In this document: one piece after another, positions 30,614-40,381 of the stretch | Layout: each line of letters starts with the position of its first letter | How positions within the stretch are numbered: the stretch's first letter is position 1 | Source of the DNA: Pseudomonadota bacterium | GTDB taxonomy: Bacteria > Desulfobacterota > Binatia > Binatales > Binataceae | Direction of reading: 5' to 3' | NCBI GenBank assembly: GCA_021324455.1 | Contig: JAJPJA010000054.1 | Span: forward strand, 1 to 62,342 | DNA length: 62,342 nucleotides | Notes under the pieces: generated by a model | Databases searched by the model: none | The model's input: only the letters and a program-made list of their open reading frames with translations | Told to the model about the DNA's origin: nothing | Translations under genes and position numbers: made by a program

Positions 30614-31471
30614 ATGCAAGACCCGAAAGACACGTTTCTTTGGCGCAACCGCGTAGCGCTGGCCGGCGGCGTGTTGCTGTTGCTGGCCGCCCATATGCTT
30701 TCCAGCGGCGTCAGGCAGGGCAACACCCTGGCGCGTCCGCAGGGCCTGGTCGCCGAAGCGCTGCGCCCCTTTCAGGCCGCCAGCGCAAGGATGGCGCACA
30801 GCGCCGGCGACCTCTTCCACCATTATTTCCGCCTCGCCCATATTGCCCAGGACAATGAGCGCCTGCGCGAGGAGCTGGCCCAGCTCAATCAGCGCCAGGC
30901 CCGGATGGTGGAGCTTGAGCTGGAAAATCGCCGGCTGGCCGAACTGCTCGACCTCAAGGAGGCCATAGACCTCAAGATGGTCGCCGCCGACGTCATTGGA
31001 TCCGACGCCACCGGGATGGCGCGCACGCTGATCCTCAGTCAGGGCAGCAGCGCCGGCCTGCAACCCGGCATGGGCGTGATCGCCACCGGCGGCGTGGTCG
31101 GCAAGCTGATCGCCGCCAGCCGCAGCGCCTCGCGCGTGATGCTGCTCAATGATCACAACTGCGCGGTCGACGCTTTCGTGCAGCGCTCGCGCGCCCGCGG
31201 AATCGTCTCGGGCGTGGCCGATGACGGCGTTATCATGCGCTATGTCGAACGCACCGCGGACATCAAGGTGGGCGACGCGGTGGTCACCTCCGGACTGGAC
31301 GGCGTGTTTCCGCGGGGCTTGCTGATCGGGTCGGTGAGCGCTATCGAACGCAAGGGACCGGGGTTATTCCTGAACATCGCGATCAGACCCGCGGCGGACT
31401 TGCGCAATCTGGAGCAGGTGCTGGTGATCGTGCAGGCACCCCCGCATCTGGCCGACTCCGGCACGAGCTAA
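30614..31471 (+). CDS. mreC: Rod-shape protein MreC
   Basis: 285 residues from the ATG at 30614 (GTG at 30611 is possible; an open frame reaches back to the mreB stop). A single membrane segment (about 16-32, VALAGGVLLLLAAHMLS) is followed by a coiled coil (RLREELAQLNQRQARMVELE) and the beta domain (VIATGGVVGKLIAASRSASR, VTSGLDGVFPRGLLIGSVSAI). It is the periplasmic scaffold that binds PBP2 and MreD. Confidence 0.94.
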   Translation: MQDPKDTFLWRNRVALAGGVLLLLAAHMLSSGVRQGNTLARPQGLVAEALRPFQAASARMAHSAGDLFHHYFRLAHIAQDNERLREELAQLNQRQARMVELELENRRLAELLDLKEAIDLKMVAADVIGSDATGMARTLILSQGSSAGLQPGMGVIATGGVVGKLIAASRSASRVMLLNDHNCAVDAFVQRSRARGIVSGVADDGVIMRYVERTADIKVGDAVVTSGLDGVFPRGLLIGSVSAIERKGPGLFLNIAIRPAADLRNLEQVLVIVQAPPHLADSGTS

Positions 31472-31472
31472 G

Positions 31473-31982
31473 GTGCGTCAGACCATGCTGTTCGCAGTGG
31501 CCACGATGGTGGCGCTGTGGTTGCAGACCGAAGTCCGGCTCTGGCTGCCGGCCGGCGCGGTTTTTCCCGACCTGGTGCTGATCCTGGTGGTCGATCTGGG
31601 TCTCAAGCAGCACAACGCCTTGTCGCCCGCGCTGGCTTTCGCCATCGGTTATGCGACCGACGCTTTCTCCGGCACACATCTGGGGCTCAACGCCTTCATG
31701 ATGACCCTGATTTTTCTGCTGTCTTACGAATTGTCGCGCCATGTGTGGGTGACCGGAAAGCTGATCGAGCCGCTGACCGTGGCGCTGGCCGATCTCCTGA
31801 ACCGGCTCGGAGTGATGGCGATAACGGGCGGCCTCGCCACCGTGACCAACATCAAGAGCTCCACGATGCGGCTGCTGGTGGTCCAGGCGCTGATCACGGC
31901 GGGCGCGGCGCTGCTGATTTTCGCGCTGCTGGACGCCGGGAAACGGGCGCTGCGATTGCCAGTGCGGGTCGCGGCGGAATAA
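31473..31982 (+). CDS. mreD: Rod-shape protein MreD
   Basis: 169 residues starting at GTG, immediately after mreC. Small, multi-spanning (five to six hydrophobic segments) with the MreD-type pattern PDLVLILVVDLGLKQ and GTHLGLNAFMMTLIF. Identified by position and topology as MreD, the inner-membrane elongasome partner. Confidence 0.88.
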   Translation: MRQTMLFAVATMVALWLQTEVRLWLPAGAVFPDLVLILVVDLGLKQHNALSPALAFAIGYATDAFSGTHLGLNAFMMTLIFLLSYELSRHVWVTGKLIEPLTVALADLLNRLGVMAITGGLATVTNIKSSTMRLLVVQALITAGAALLIFALLDAGKRALRLPVRVAAE

Positions 31983-32089
31983 ATTCATGATCGGGCAAAT
32001 TACCGGCGCCGGCGGTCATTGGGCGATGAAAGCGAAGTTCGCGGGAAATCAGTTCGAACCGGTTTTCTCCCCCGGGGTGACGTAAACCG

Positions 32090-33982
32090 ATGCCGGTTCT
32101 GGCTCGCCGCGGACGCAAGCTGGCGGTACCCAGGCTGGAGCCCCGCCTGACCGCATTGACCATTTTCATGATGATGGTACTGGCGGCGGTGGGTTTGCGC
32201 CTTTACTATCTGCAGATTATAAAAACCCACGAGATGGCGGATCTGGCCGACCGCAACCGCATCCGCATCCGCCGCCTGCCCGCGTCGCGCGGACTGATCT
32301 TCGACCGCCGCCATCGCGTGCTGGTCGATACGCGTCCCTCCTACGACGCTGTTCTGGTGCCCGAGGACCTGCACAATCGCGCCGCAACCATCCGCAACCT
32401 GGAGCGGTTTCTGGGCGGCGATCACGTCGAAGACAAGATTACCCAGGCCGAAGACGAAGGACTGCCCTCCTCCGAGCCGGTGACAATCAAGGAACGCCTC
32501 ACCTGGGATCAGGTGGTCGCGCTGGAGACGCATCAGTTGGATCTGCCCGGCGTCAGCATCCAGGTGACGCCGCGGCGGCGCTATCTTTACGGTCCGCTGG
32601 CGGCGCATCTGCTGGGCTACGTCGGTGAAGTCAACGAGCAGGAGCTGAAAAAGCTGCCCGGCTATCACATGGGCGACGAGATCGGCAAGTTCGGTCTGGA
32701 GCGCGGATGGGAGGATTATCTGCGCGGCGCCAGCGGCAACCAGGAAATCGAAGTCGACGCGGTCGGACGGCGGCTGCGAGTGTTGAAGGAGACGCCCGAA
32801 AAACCAGGGGCCAACGTTATCCTCACCATCGACCTCGATCTGCAGGAGGCGGCGGAGCAGGCGCTGGGCAATCACGTCGGCGCGCTGGTCGCAATCGATC
32901 CGCGCAACGGCGAAATCCTCGCCATGGTCAGCCATCCGTCGTTCGATCCCAACCAGTTCGCCACCGGGCTTACCTCCGCGCAGTGGCGCCAGTTGATGAA
33001 CGACCCGGCGCATCCGCTCGAAGATCGCGTCATCCAGGGCACCTATCCGCCCGGTTCCACCTTCAAGCTGGTCGACGCGATTGCCGGCATGGAAGACCAT
33101 CTGCTGACCCGCTCGACCTCGTTTCATTGCGCCGGCGGCATCTGGTACGGCAACCGGGAGTATCGATGCTGGCGCAAGCAGGGACATGGCACGATCAGCC
33201 TGGTCAACGCGATAATCGCCTCTTGCGACGTCTACTTCTACAATGTCGGCGAGCGGCTGGGGGTGGATCGAATCGCGCAATGGGCCCACAAGCTGGGGTT
33301 CGGCGTCGCGTCGGGAATTCCGCTGGCGCATGAGAAGACCGGCACCATTCCTTCCTCGGCATGGAAACAGCGCCGCTACCATGAGCGATGGTATCCGGCG
33401 GAGACGCTGTCGGTCGCCATCGGCCAGGGCTACGTCGCGGTAACCCCGCTGCAACTGGCGCAGCTGGCGGCTGAAGTCTCGATGGGCGGTATCCGCTACA
33501 GTCCGCATTTCGTCAAACGCATCGAGGGGCTCGACGGTTCCACCCTCAAGTCCTACGAACCCGAAGTCGCCGAGCGCATCCCGCTGACTCCCGAGCAGGT
33601 CCAGATTCTGCAAGCGGGCGCCTGCGGCGTGGTCAACAGCCCGATGGGCACGGCGCGCAAGGCGGCGATTCCCGGGATCGAAGTATGCGGCAAGACCGGC
33701 ACCGCGCAGGTGGTCAAGGAAGCCGCCGGCGCGCGCACCAAGGAAGAAGATTTGCCCGAGAAGTACCGCGACCACGGATGGTTCATCGCGTGGGCGCCCG
33801 GCAACGACCCCCATATCGCGATTGCCTGCGTGATCGAGCATGGCGGACACGGCGGCAGCTCCGCGGCGCCGATCGTGCGCGACGTGCTGCTCAGGTACTT
33901 CCAGCTCTATCCGCCCGGACAACCGCTGCCCGCGGGCGCGCTGGCCCGGGCGTCAAGCGGCGGGCGCGAGAACGGGGATTAA
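32090..33982 (+). CDS. mrdA: Penicillin-binding protein 2 (MrdA)
   Basis: 630 residues. An N-terminal membrane helix (about 19-42) and NRIRIRRLPASRGLIFDR dimerisation-domain start are typical of class B PBPs. Transpeptidase motifs: SxxK in YPPGSTFKLVDA (about residue 323), SxD in IIASCDVYFYN (about 380), KTG in CGKTGTAQVV (about 540). It cross-links peptidoglycan in elongation with RodA. The 107-bp gap after mreD is the largest in the operon. Confidence 0.97.
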   Translation: MPVLARRGRKLAVPRLEPRLTALTIFMMMVLAAVGLRLYYLQIIKTHEMADLADRNRIRIRRLPASRGLIFDRRHRVLVDTRPSYDAVLVPEDLHNRAATIRNLERFLGGDHVEDKITQAEDEGLPSSEPVTIKERLTWDQVVALETHQLDLPGVSIQVTPRRRYLYGPLAAHLLGYVGEVNEQELKKLPGYHMGDEIGKFGLERGWEDYLRGASGNQEIEVDAVGRRLRVLKETPEKPGANVILTIDLDLQEAAEQALGNHVGALVAIDPRNGEILAMVSHPSFDPNQFATGLTSAQWRQLMNDPAHPLEDRVIQGTYPPGSTFKLVDAIAGMEDHLLTRSTSFHCAGGIWYGNREYRCWRKQGHGTISLVNAIIASCDVYFYNVGERLGVDRIAQWAHKLGFGVASGIPLAHEKTGTIPSSAWKQRRYHERWYPAETLSVAIGQGYVAVTPLQLAQLAAEVSMGGIRYSPHFVKRIEGLDGSTLKSYEPEVAERIPLTPEQVQILQAGACGVVNSPMGTARKAAIPGIEVCGKTGTAQVVKEAAGARTKEEDLPEKYRDHGWFIAWAPGNDPHIAIACVIEHGGHGGSSAAPIVRDVLLRYFQLYPPGQPLPAGALARASSGGRENGD

Positions 33983-34002
33983 TCCAACGAGGATTATTGG
34001 CG

Positions 34003-35109
34003 ATGCGCGTCGGTATCGATCGCAGGCTGATTTATCATTTCGACTGGCCGGTCTTCGTGCTGACCTTCGCCATCGCGCTGATTGGACTGTTGAGCGTTGC
34101 CAGCGCGTCCTACAGCGAGCATCGGCCGTTCCAGATGCTGATAATCCGTCAGGTGATCTGGACCACGGCGGGCGCGGCCGCCATGTTCGCCGTCGTGATG
34201 TTCGACTACCGCGCGCTGGCCAGCTACGCCTATCCGATCTACGGCGCGGTGATGGCGCTGCTGGTCGCCGTCAGCGTCATCGGCCAGGCCACTGGCGGCT
34301 CGCGCCGATGGATCAATCTGGGACTGTTCACGCTGGAGCCCTCCGAGCTGGCCAAGCTCGCCCTCATCCTGGTGCTGGTGCGTTATCTGCGCGACGACCC
34401 GCCGCCGGGCGGTCTGCGCCTGCGCCACATCCTGGTCCCCGGATTGCTGCTCGCGGTGCCCGCCGCGCTAGTGCTGAAGCAGCCGGATTTGGGCACGATG
34501 CTGACCCTGGTGCTGATCTTCGGCTCCATCATTTTCGCCGCCGGCATCGACTTGCGCACATTGGGAATCCTGGTCCTGGGCGGAGTGCTGGCGATGCCGG
34601 TGGCGTGGCATACGCTCAAGCCCTATCAGAAGGAACGGGTGCTTACCTTCCTCAATCCGCAATCGGATCCGCTGGGCGCCGGTTATCACGTCATCCAGTC
34701 GGAGATTGCGGTCGGATCGGGCGGCTCATGGGGCAAGGGGTTTTTGAAGGGAACCCAGGCGCGGCTTAATTTCCTGCCCGAGCAGACCACCGACTTCATC
34801 TTCTCGGTGTTCGCCGAGGAGTTCGGCTTCGCCGGCTCGATCCTGCTGCTGGGCCTGTACGCAGCGCTGGTCGCGCGCGGCCTGTCGATCGCCGCCCGCG
34901 CCCGCGACCGCTTCGGCGCCCTGCTGGCATTGGGGCTGACGGCGATGGTTTTCTGGCAGGCCGCGATCAATATCGGGATGGCGACCGGAATCCTACCGGT
35001 CGTAGGTATTCCTTTACCATTAGTAAGCTACGGGGGCTCCTCGCTGATAGTCCTGATGGCGGCGATGGGCCTTCTCATCAGCATCAACACGCGCCGCTAC
35101 CTGTTCTGA
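34003..35109 (+). CDS. rodA: Peptidoglycan glycosyltransferase RodA (SEDS family)
   Basis: 368 residues from the ATG at 34003; the frame is open into the mrdA end, but that part is not conserved. Ten or so membrane segments, with SRRWINLGLFTLEPSELAK, LVLKQPDLGTMLTL, the EEFGFAGSILLL loop, and the closing GIPLPLVSYGGSSLI. RodA polymerises lipid II in the elongasome with PBP2. Last gene of the mre operon; converges on cobU. Confidence 0.97.
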   Translation: MRVGIDRRLIYHFDWPVFVLTFAIALIGLLSVASASYSEHRPFQMLIIRQVIWTTAGAAAMFAVVMFDYRALASYAYPIYGAVMALLVAVSVIGQATGGSRRWINLGLFTLEPSELAKLALILVLVRYLRDDPPPGGLRLRHILVPGLLLAVPAALVLKQPDLGTMLTLVLIFGSIIFAAGIDLRTLGILVLGGVLAMPVAWHTLKPYQKERVLTFLNPQSDPLGAGYHVIQSEIAVGSGGSWGKGFLKGTQARLNFLPEQTTDFIFSVFAEEFGFAGSILLLGLYAALVARGLSIAARARDRFGALLALGLTAMVFWQAAINIGMATGILPVVGIPLPLVSYGGSSLIVLMAAMGLLISINTRRYLF

Positions 35110-35120
35110 GCGCGCGGCAC

Positions 35121-35654
35121 CTACTTCACGCGCAGCGGATAGCCCGCCACCATCAGCAGGACCTCGTCGGCGGCGCGCCCGATGGCCTGATTGGTCCATC
35201 CCAGCAGATCGCGAAAGCGGCGTCCCACCGGATCCATCGGGACCAAACCCGATCCCACCTCGTCGGTAACGACAAAACTGTCGAAGGCGGCGGCGCCAAG
35301 CAGGGCGGCAAGCTTGCGCGCCTGCCCCAGGATAGCGTGGTCGCGCCGGCCTGACGCCATCAGATTGGATATCCATAAGGTCAGACAATCGATAACCAGG
35401 ACGCGCGCCGTTTGCGGAAGCTGACTGACCGCGCGGCAAAGTTCGAGCGGCTCTTCGATAGTTTCGAAAACCGCGGGGCGCTCGCTGCGATGATGCGCGA
35501 TGCGCGCGCGCATCTCGCCGTCGCTGGGCTGCGCGGTGGCGACAAAAAACGCCCGCCCACCGGCCAGGGCGCGTGGCACGGCAAGATTCAGCGCATGGGA
35601 GCTTTTGCCGCTGCGGCTGCCGCCGCTTATCAGCACGAATCGGCGCTGGGGCAT
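35121..35654 (-). CDS. cobU: Adenosylcobinamide kinase / adenosylcobinamide-phosphate guanylyltransferase
   Basis: 177 residues. P-loop LISGGSRSGKSSHAL at the N-terminus, the nucleotidylation His region RIAHHRSERP (about residue 55), VIDCLTLWISNL, and VTDEVGSGLVPMDPVGRRFRD are all CobU/CobP hallmarks. It acts in cobinamide activation for B12 nucleotide-loop assembly. No other cob genes are adjacent. It follows glnE after 15 bp. Confidence 0.95.
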   Translation of the reverse strand: MPQRRFVLISGGSRSGKSSHALNLAVPRALAGGRAFFVATAQPSDGEMRARIAHHRSERPAVFETIEEPLELCRAVSQLPQTARVLVIDCLTLWISNLMASGRRDHAILGQARKLAALLGAAAFDSFVVTDEVGSGLVPMDPVGRRFRDLLGWTNQAIGRAADEVLLMVAGYPLRVK

Positions 35655-35669
35655 AATCGCCGCCGCATC

Positions 35670-38618
35670 CTACACCGAGGCGGCGTCAGGCTCGGCCTGC
35701 TGGGCGTTGAAGTACCGGTTAAAGACCTCGCGCACGCGCCGGCGCCGGCGCGCCAGTTCGTCGAGCAACTGTTGTGCGGCGGCGGCGCCGCCAAATCCGA
35801 GCCGGCGCGCCAGCGGGGTCAGCTTGTCAGGATCGGTCGGTACCGCCCACGACGCCTGGTCGCTTTCCATGCGCAGGCTGCTTTCAAGGCGGGTCAGGAA
35901 AGCATGATCGCTCAAAAGCGCCTGTGCGTCGGCGCGCGCCATCAGTCCGGTCGCGATCAACGCGGACAGCAGCGCGGCGGTGGCGCGCGCTCTGAGCGCC
36001 GGATAACGCCATCCGTGGCGCAGCGCCATCATCTGGGTCAGGAACTCGATGTCGACGATGCCGCCGGGACCCTGCTTGATGTTGAGCTGCTCGGCGCTTT
36101 CGGCGCCGAGTTCGGTTTCGATTCGCGCGCGCATCGCGGCAATCTCCGCGACGCCCTGGGCCGACAGTCCTTTGGCGAAGACGAATTCCTGGCGCTCCGC
36201 TTCGACTTCCGCCGCCAGCCGCGGATCGCCGGCGACCACGCGTCCGCGAATCAACGCCTGGCGCTCCCAGATGGCGGAGCTGGATCGATGATATTCGCGG
36301 AATCCTTCCAGCGACGCGACCAGCGGCCCCGAGTTGCCCGAAGGCCGCAGCCGCAGATCGATCTTGTAGGCGTAGCCCTCGCGCGTGCGCGATTCCAGAA
36401 TCGCGATCAGCTTCTGCACGATGCGCGGCGCCGCTTCGCGCTCCGGCCCGCCCGGCTGCGCGGGATCGCGGTAGACGAAGATCAGGTCGAGGTCGGAGTT
36501 GTACGACATCTCGCCCGATCCCAGGCGGCCCATCGCCAGCGCGCACAGCGGCAGTTCGCGCGCGATTGCAAAGCGCTGCGCCGCCTCGCCGCGCGCCATC
36601 TCCAGCGCCTTTTGCAGCACCGTTTCCGCCAGCAGCGTCAATTCGGTCTGCACCTGTCCGAGCTCGAGTTGGCCGGCCAAATTCGCGATCGCGATGCGCA
36701 GGAATTCCTGATGCCGGAAACCGCGCAGCGCGTCCAGCCGGCTTTCGAAGTCGGGACTGTGATCCACCAGCTCCGACAGTTCCTGGTTAAGCTCGACCGC
36801 CGAGCGCCGCAGCCGCGCCAGATCCGAACGCACCAGCACGTCGAGCATGTCCGGATGGCGGATAAACAGGGTCGACAGATACTCGCTGGAAGTGAACAGC
36901 CGCAGCAGCACCTTGCGGGTGGCGGGATGCTGCTCGAGCAGGGACAGGAAGGAGGTGCGCGCGCCGATTGCCGCGATGAACGCCGCCAGATGCATCAGCG
37001 CCAGGTCGGGATTGGATTGCCGCCCGATTTCGTCCAGCAGCTTCGGTCCCAAACTCTCCAGCAATTCCTTGCGCCGCGGACTGGCCAGGCCATGCGCGGG
37101 GCCGCGGGCGAGCAGCAGCAGATGATGCGCGCTTTCCGGCGCACGGGCGAAGCCCAGCTGCTCCAGCCAGCCAACCGACTGATTCGGATCCAGCGCCGCC
37201 TGCCAGGCCTGGACCGCGGCGTCGGAACAGGGCGCGCTGGCCCGATCGTCCGCCGCCGCCAGCAATTCACGGAACAACGCGGCGATAAGACTGCGATGCT
37301 GCTCCAGCACCGATCGCAGCAGACCGACCGAGCGCGGCTCCTTGCCCAGACCCATGCGCGCGGCCAACTGGCGCATCCCCGATTCCGTGGCCGGCAGATT
37401 ATGCGTCTGCAGTCCCGCGACCATCTGGAGTTTGTGCTCCACGTCGCGCAGGAAGAGATAGGCCGCGGCCAACTGCCGCGCGCGCGATGCGGCCACGTAG
37501 CCCAGACTTTCCAGCCGTCCGATCGCGGTTACCGTCTGCGGACATCGCAGCCGCGGATCGCGTCCGCCGTACACCAAAGTCAGCGCCTGAACGATGAATT
37601 CCAGTTCGCGAATCCCGCCCCGTCCCAGCTTGATGTTCTGCTCCACCAGCGCGGAGGAACGCAGCTCGCGCTCGATCTGCTGTTTCATCGCGCGCAGTTG
37701 GCGCAGGGTTTCGAAATCCAAATAGCGGCGGTAGATGAAATGGTTCAACTCGCTCAGCAATTGGCGGCCCAGCTCCAAATGCCCCGCGATCGGCCGCGCC
37801 CGCAGCAGCGCCGCCCGCTCCCAGGTCTGTCCGAAGCTCTGATAGAAGCTGATCGCGCTCTCCAGCGACGCCGCCAGCGGCGAGCGGCTGCCGCCCGGAC
37901 GCAGCCGCAGATCGACCCGAAAGGCGCCGCGCAAAAGTTCGCTTACCATCTCGCCCATGCGGGCGGCGTCGAGCGCCGCGCCTTCGTAAATATAGGCGAG
38001 GTCGATGTCCGAACTGAGATTAAGTTCGTTGACGCCCAGCTTGCCCAGTGCGAGCACGCAAAAACCCGAGAGCTCGCGCCCGCGACTGGCGGTGATCGAA
38101 TGCGCCGCGCGGACCGCCTCGCGGATGCATTCCTCGGCCAGCCGCGACATCAGTGTCATGGTTTCGCCGACGTTCAGATGTCCGAGCGAATCCGCGATAA
38201 TCAGGCGGGCGAAGAAATCCTGCTTGAAGGCGGTTATCGCGCGCGCCGATTGCGCGCGATCCAACGGCTCGCCGAGTTCCAGTCTGATTGCCGCCGCCAG
38301 CGCCGCGGCGTCGGCCGCGCGCACCGCTTTGAAGGCGGCCAGCCAGTCGGCTTGCGCGCACAGCCAGGCGCCGGCGATTTCCGAACATCCCAGGCAGAAA
38401 ACCAGGTCGGCGGCCAGCTGCGGGTCTTCAATCGCCGCCAGCAGCGGCGGCGCCGATTCTTCCGCCAGCCTGAGCAGCGCCACCAGCGCCATCCGTTCGT
38501 CGGGCGCGCGCTGCACCACCAGTTGGAGGGCGGTTTCGGCGGCGTTGCGGCCGGCCAGCGCACTGAGCCGCGCCGCCAACCCCTGAAGCTCCGGACCCAG
38601 CACTGCCCTGACCGACAT
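35670..38618 (-). CDS. glnE: Bifunctional glutamine synthetase adenylyltransferase/adenylyl-removing enzyme
   Basis: 982 residues, normal for GlnE. Two nucleotidyltransferase cores are intact: LGKLGVNELNLSSDIDLAY (Asp residues near 204 and 206), the deadenylylation half, and MGRLGSGEMSYNSDLDLIF (about residue 705), the adenylylation half. GlnE reversibly modifies glutamine synthetase in response to PII. With amt, rpoN and ptsN in the window it shows a conventional nitrogen-control set, though glnA and glnB are elsewhere. It precedes cobU in a small operon. Confidence 0.97.
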   Translation of the reverse strand: MSVRAVLGPELQGLAARLSALAGRNAAETALQLVVQRAPDERMALVALLRLAEESAPPLLAAIEDPQLAADLVFCLGCSEIAGAWLCAQADWLAAFKAVRAADAAALAAAIRLELGEPLDRAQSARAITAFKQDFFARLIIADSLGHLNVGETMTLMSRLAEECIREAVRAAHSITASRGRELSGFCVLALGKLGVNELNLSSDIDLAYIYEGAALDAARMGEMVSELLRGAFRVDLRLRPGGSRSPLAASLESAISFYQSFGQTWERAALLRARPIAGHLELGRQLLSELNHFIYRRYLDFETLRQLRAMKQQIERELRSSALVEQNIKLGRGGIRELEFIVQALTLVYGGRDPRLRCPQTVTAIGRLESLGYVAASRARQLAAAYLFLRDVEHKLQMVAGLQTHNLPATESGMRQLAARMGLGKEPRSVGLLRSVLEQHRSLIAALFRELLAAADDRASAPCSDAAVQAWQAALDPNQSVGWLEQLGFARAPESAHHLLLLARGPAHGLASPRRKELLESLGPKLLDEIGRQSNPDLALMHLAAFIAAIGARTSFLSLLEQHPATRKVLLRLFTSSEYLSTLFIRHPDMLDVLVRSDLARLRRSAVELNQELSELVDHSPDFESRLDALRGFRHQEFLRIAIANLAGQLELGQVQTELTLLAETVLQKALEMARGEAAQRFAIARELPLCALAMGRLGSGEMSYNSDLDLIFVYRDPAQPGGPEREAAPRIVQKLIAILESRTREGYAYKIDLRLRPSGNSGPLVASLEGFREYHRSSSAIWERQALIRGRVVAGDPRLAAEVEAERQEFVFAKGLSAQGVAEIAAMRARIETELGAESAEQLNIKQGPGGIVDIEFLTQMMALRHGWRYPALRARATAALLSALIATGLMARADAQALLSDHAFLTRLESSLRMESDQASWAVPTDPDKLTPLARRLGFGGAAAAQQLLDELARRRRRVREVFNRYFNAQQAEPDAASV

Positions 38619-38678
38619 TTGTGATTATCCAGTTGGCTCCCGCCGCCCGCCCGCGGCGGCATCAATCGAACATCAACG

Positions 38679-38684
38679 ATTATA
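38679..38684 (-). promoter_or_regulatory. Perfect TATAAT hexamer upstream of glnE
   Basis: On the minus strand TATAAT lies about 60 bp before the glnE start, while the plus strand overlapping it reads TATAGT toward the APC permease. No good -35 is present on either strand, so both are tentative. Confidence 0.3.
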
Positions 38685-38841
38685 GTCGACCGCGCCCATC
38701 AGGCGAGGGGCGCGGCATCATCGGCGCGCGGTCGGTCGGCGGAACACGCCTGCTTACGAGCTCTTCGCCGCATCACGATTCATTGCTACAACACGCGATG
38801 GGCGGGCGCACCGGCAGTGCGCCGCGCTCAGGGAGGAGCAT

Positions 38842-40308
38842 GTGGAGCAGGCTGAGCCTTGCGGGATAGAGCGTTCCCGCCCAACGCTTTCCGGCTTCGA
38901 CGCCGCAACCATCGTGGCCGGATCGATGATCGGGTCGGGCATCTTCATCGTCTCGGCCGATATCGCGCGGCATGTCGGATCGCCGGCGGCGCTGCTGTTG
39001 GTCTGGCTGGTCAGCGGCTTGATGACGATCGCGGGCGCGCTGGCCTACGGCGAGTTGGCGGTGATGATGCCGCAGGCGGGCGGGCAGTACGTCTATCTGC
39101 GCGAAGCGTACGGGCGGCTGTGGGGCTTCCTGTTCGGCTGGACGCTGTTCCTGGTGATCCAGACCGGCACCATCGCGGCGGTCGCGGTGGCCTTTGCGCG
39201 CTTTGCCGGCGTGCTCTTTCCGGTTCTCAACTCCGGCGTCGCCCCCGGGGGCGGCTGGCAGGTTGGATTCAGCCGCGAACGGGTCGGCGCGATCCTCGTC
39301 ATCGCCGGACTCACCGCGGTCAATCTGCGCGGGCTTAACTCCGGCCGCCTGGTGCAGAACCTCTTCACCACGATCAAGATTCTGGCGCTGGTGTTGATCG
39401 CGCTGGCGGCGCTGGTGGTGGCGCCCAACCCGGCCGCGATTCGAATTAATTTTGGCGCGGCCTTCTTCGGCACCGGCGCGCTATCGATCGGAGCGCTGGC
39501 CGCGTTCGGCGCCGCGATGGTGGGCGGACTGTTCTCGGCCGACGCCTGGGCGTCGGTGACCTTCGTCGCGTCGGAGACGCGCCGGCCCGAGCGCGACCTG
39601 CCGTTCGCGCTCGCCGCCGGCACGGTTGTCGTCATTGTCCTTTATCTGCTGGTCAACGCCGGTTATTTGGCCCAACTGCCGCTGCATCCCGGCGCCGGCA
39701 CCGGCGTGTTCGCCGACGGCATCGCGCGGGCGCATTCGGATCGCGTCGCGGCGGCGGCGATGCAGATGGTATGGCATGGCGCCGGCGCCGCGCTCACCGC
39801 GGCCCTGGTCATGGTCTCGACCTTCGGATGCGCCAACGGCCTGATCCTGACCGGCGCCTGGGTGCTGTATGCGATGGCGCATGACGGCGTGTTCTGGCGT
39901 CCCGCGGGTTTGCTCAATTCCGCCAACGTACCCAGCGTCGCGCTGATTGTGCAGGCCGGATGGGCCTGCCTGCTGACGCTGACCGGCAGCTACAGCGATC
40001 TGCTGGATTACGTGATCTTCGCGCAGCTGCTGTTCTATGTGCTCACGGTGGGCGCCGTATTCTGGCTGCGCGTCAAGCGGCCCCATGCGCCCCGCCCGTA
40101 CAAGGCGTGGGGCTATCCACTGGTTCCGGCGGCCTATATCGTTGCGGCGAGCGCCCTTATGATCGATCTGCTGATCGTAAAACCGCGCTTCACCTGGCCC
40201 GGATTGCTGATCGTGCTGGCGGGCATCCCAATCTTCATGGTGCAGAACCGGCGCCATCCGGAGAGCGCGGCCGGCGCGGACAAACGCGCGGCCAGCGGCG
40301 GACTTTAA
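38842..40308 (+). CDS. APC-superfamily amino acid/polyamine permease
   Basis: 488 residues starting at GTG 38842, with an AGGAG site 5 bp upstream. Twelve or so membrane segments. The APC first-helix motif IVAGSMIGSGIFIVSADIA, then LAYGELAVMMPQAGGQYVYL and NLRGLNSGRLVQNLFTTIK, point to the LAT/amino-acid transporter branch. Substrate unknown. Divergent from glnE; whether the permease is nitrogen regulated cannot be told. Confidence 0.9.
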   Translation: MEQAEPCGIERSRPTLSGFDAATIVAGSMIGSGIFIVSADIARHVGSPAALLLVWLVSGLMTIAGALAYGELAVMMPQAGGQYVYLREAYGRLWGFLFGWTLFLVIQTGTIAAVAVAFARFAGVLFPVLNSGVAPGGGWQVGFSRERVGAILVIAGLTAVNLRGLNSGRLVQNLFTTIKILALVLIALAALVVAPNPAAIRINFGAAFFGTGALSIGALAAFGAAMVGGLFSADAWASVTFVASETRRPERDLPFALAAGTVVVIVLYLLVNAGYLAQLPLHPGAGTGVFADGIARAHSDRVAAAAMQMVWHGAGAALTAALVMVSTFGCANGLILTGAWVLYAMAHDGVFWRPAGLLNSANVPSVALIVQAGWACLLTLTGSYSDLLDYVIFAQLLFYVLTVGAVFWLRVKRPHAPRPYKAWGYPLVPAAYIVAASALMIDLLIVKPRFTWPGLLIVLAGIPIFMVQNRRHPESAAGADKRAASGGL

Positions 40309-40381
40309 GAGCCGGGCGCCGGGACGCGAAGCTTGCCGATGGCTGGCACAAGGGACTGCTGAACTGCGCTAACCTTGGGCG

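Noticed and set aside
32824..33990. mrdA as FtsI instead of PBP2
   Set aside because: Its position between mreD and rodA and the IASCDVYFYN motif are PBP2-like.
35412..38624. A 1070-codon open frame on the plus strand
   Set aside because: It is the antisense of glnE. Its product is Arg/Gln/His-rich without any recognisable domain, while the minus strand carries both intact GlnE active sites.
40344..40360. Sigma-54-like TGGCAC...TGC motif
   Set aside because: The GG-to-GC spacing is one base too long and the site lies only about 22 bp before the next start codon.
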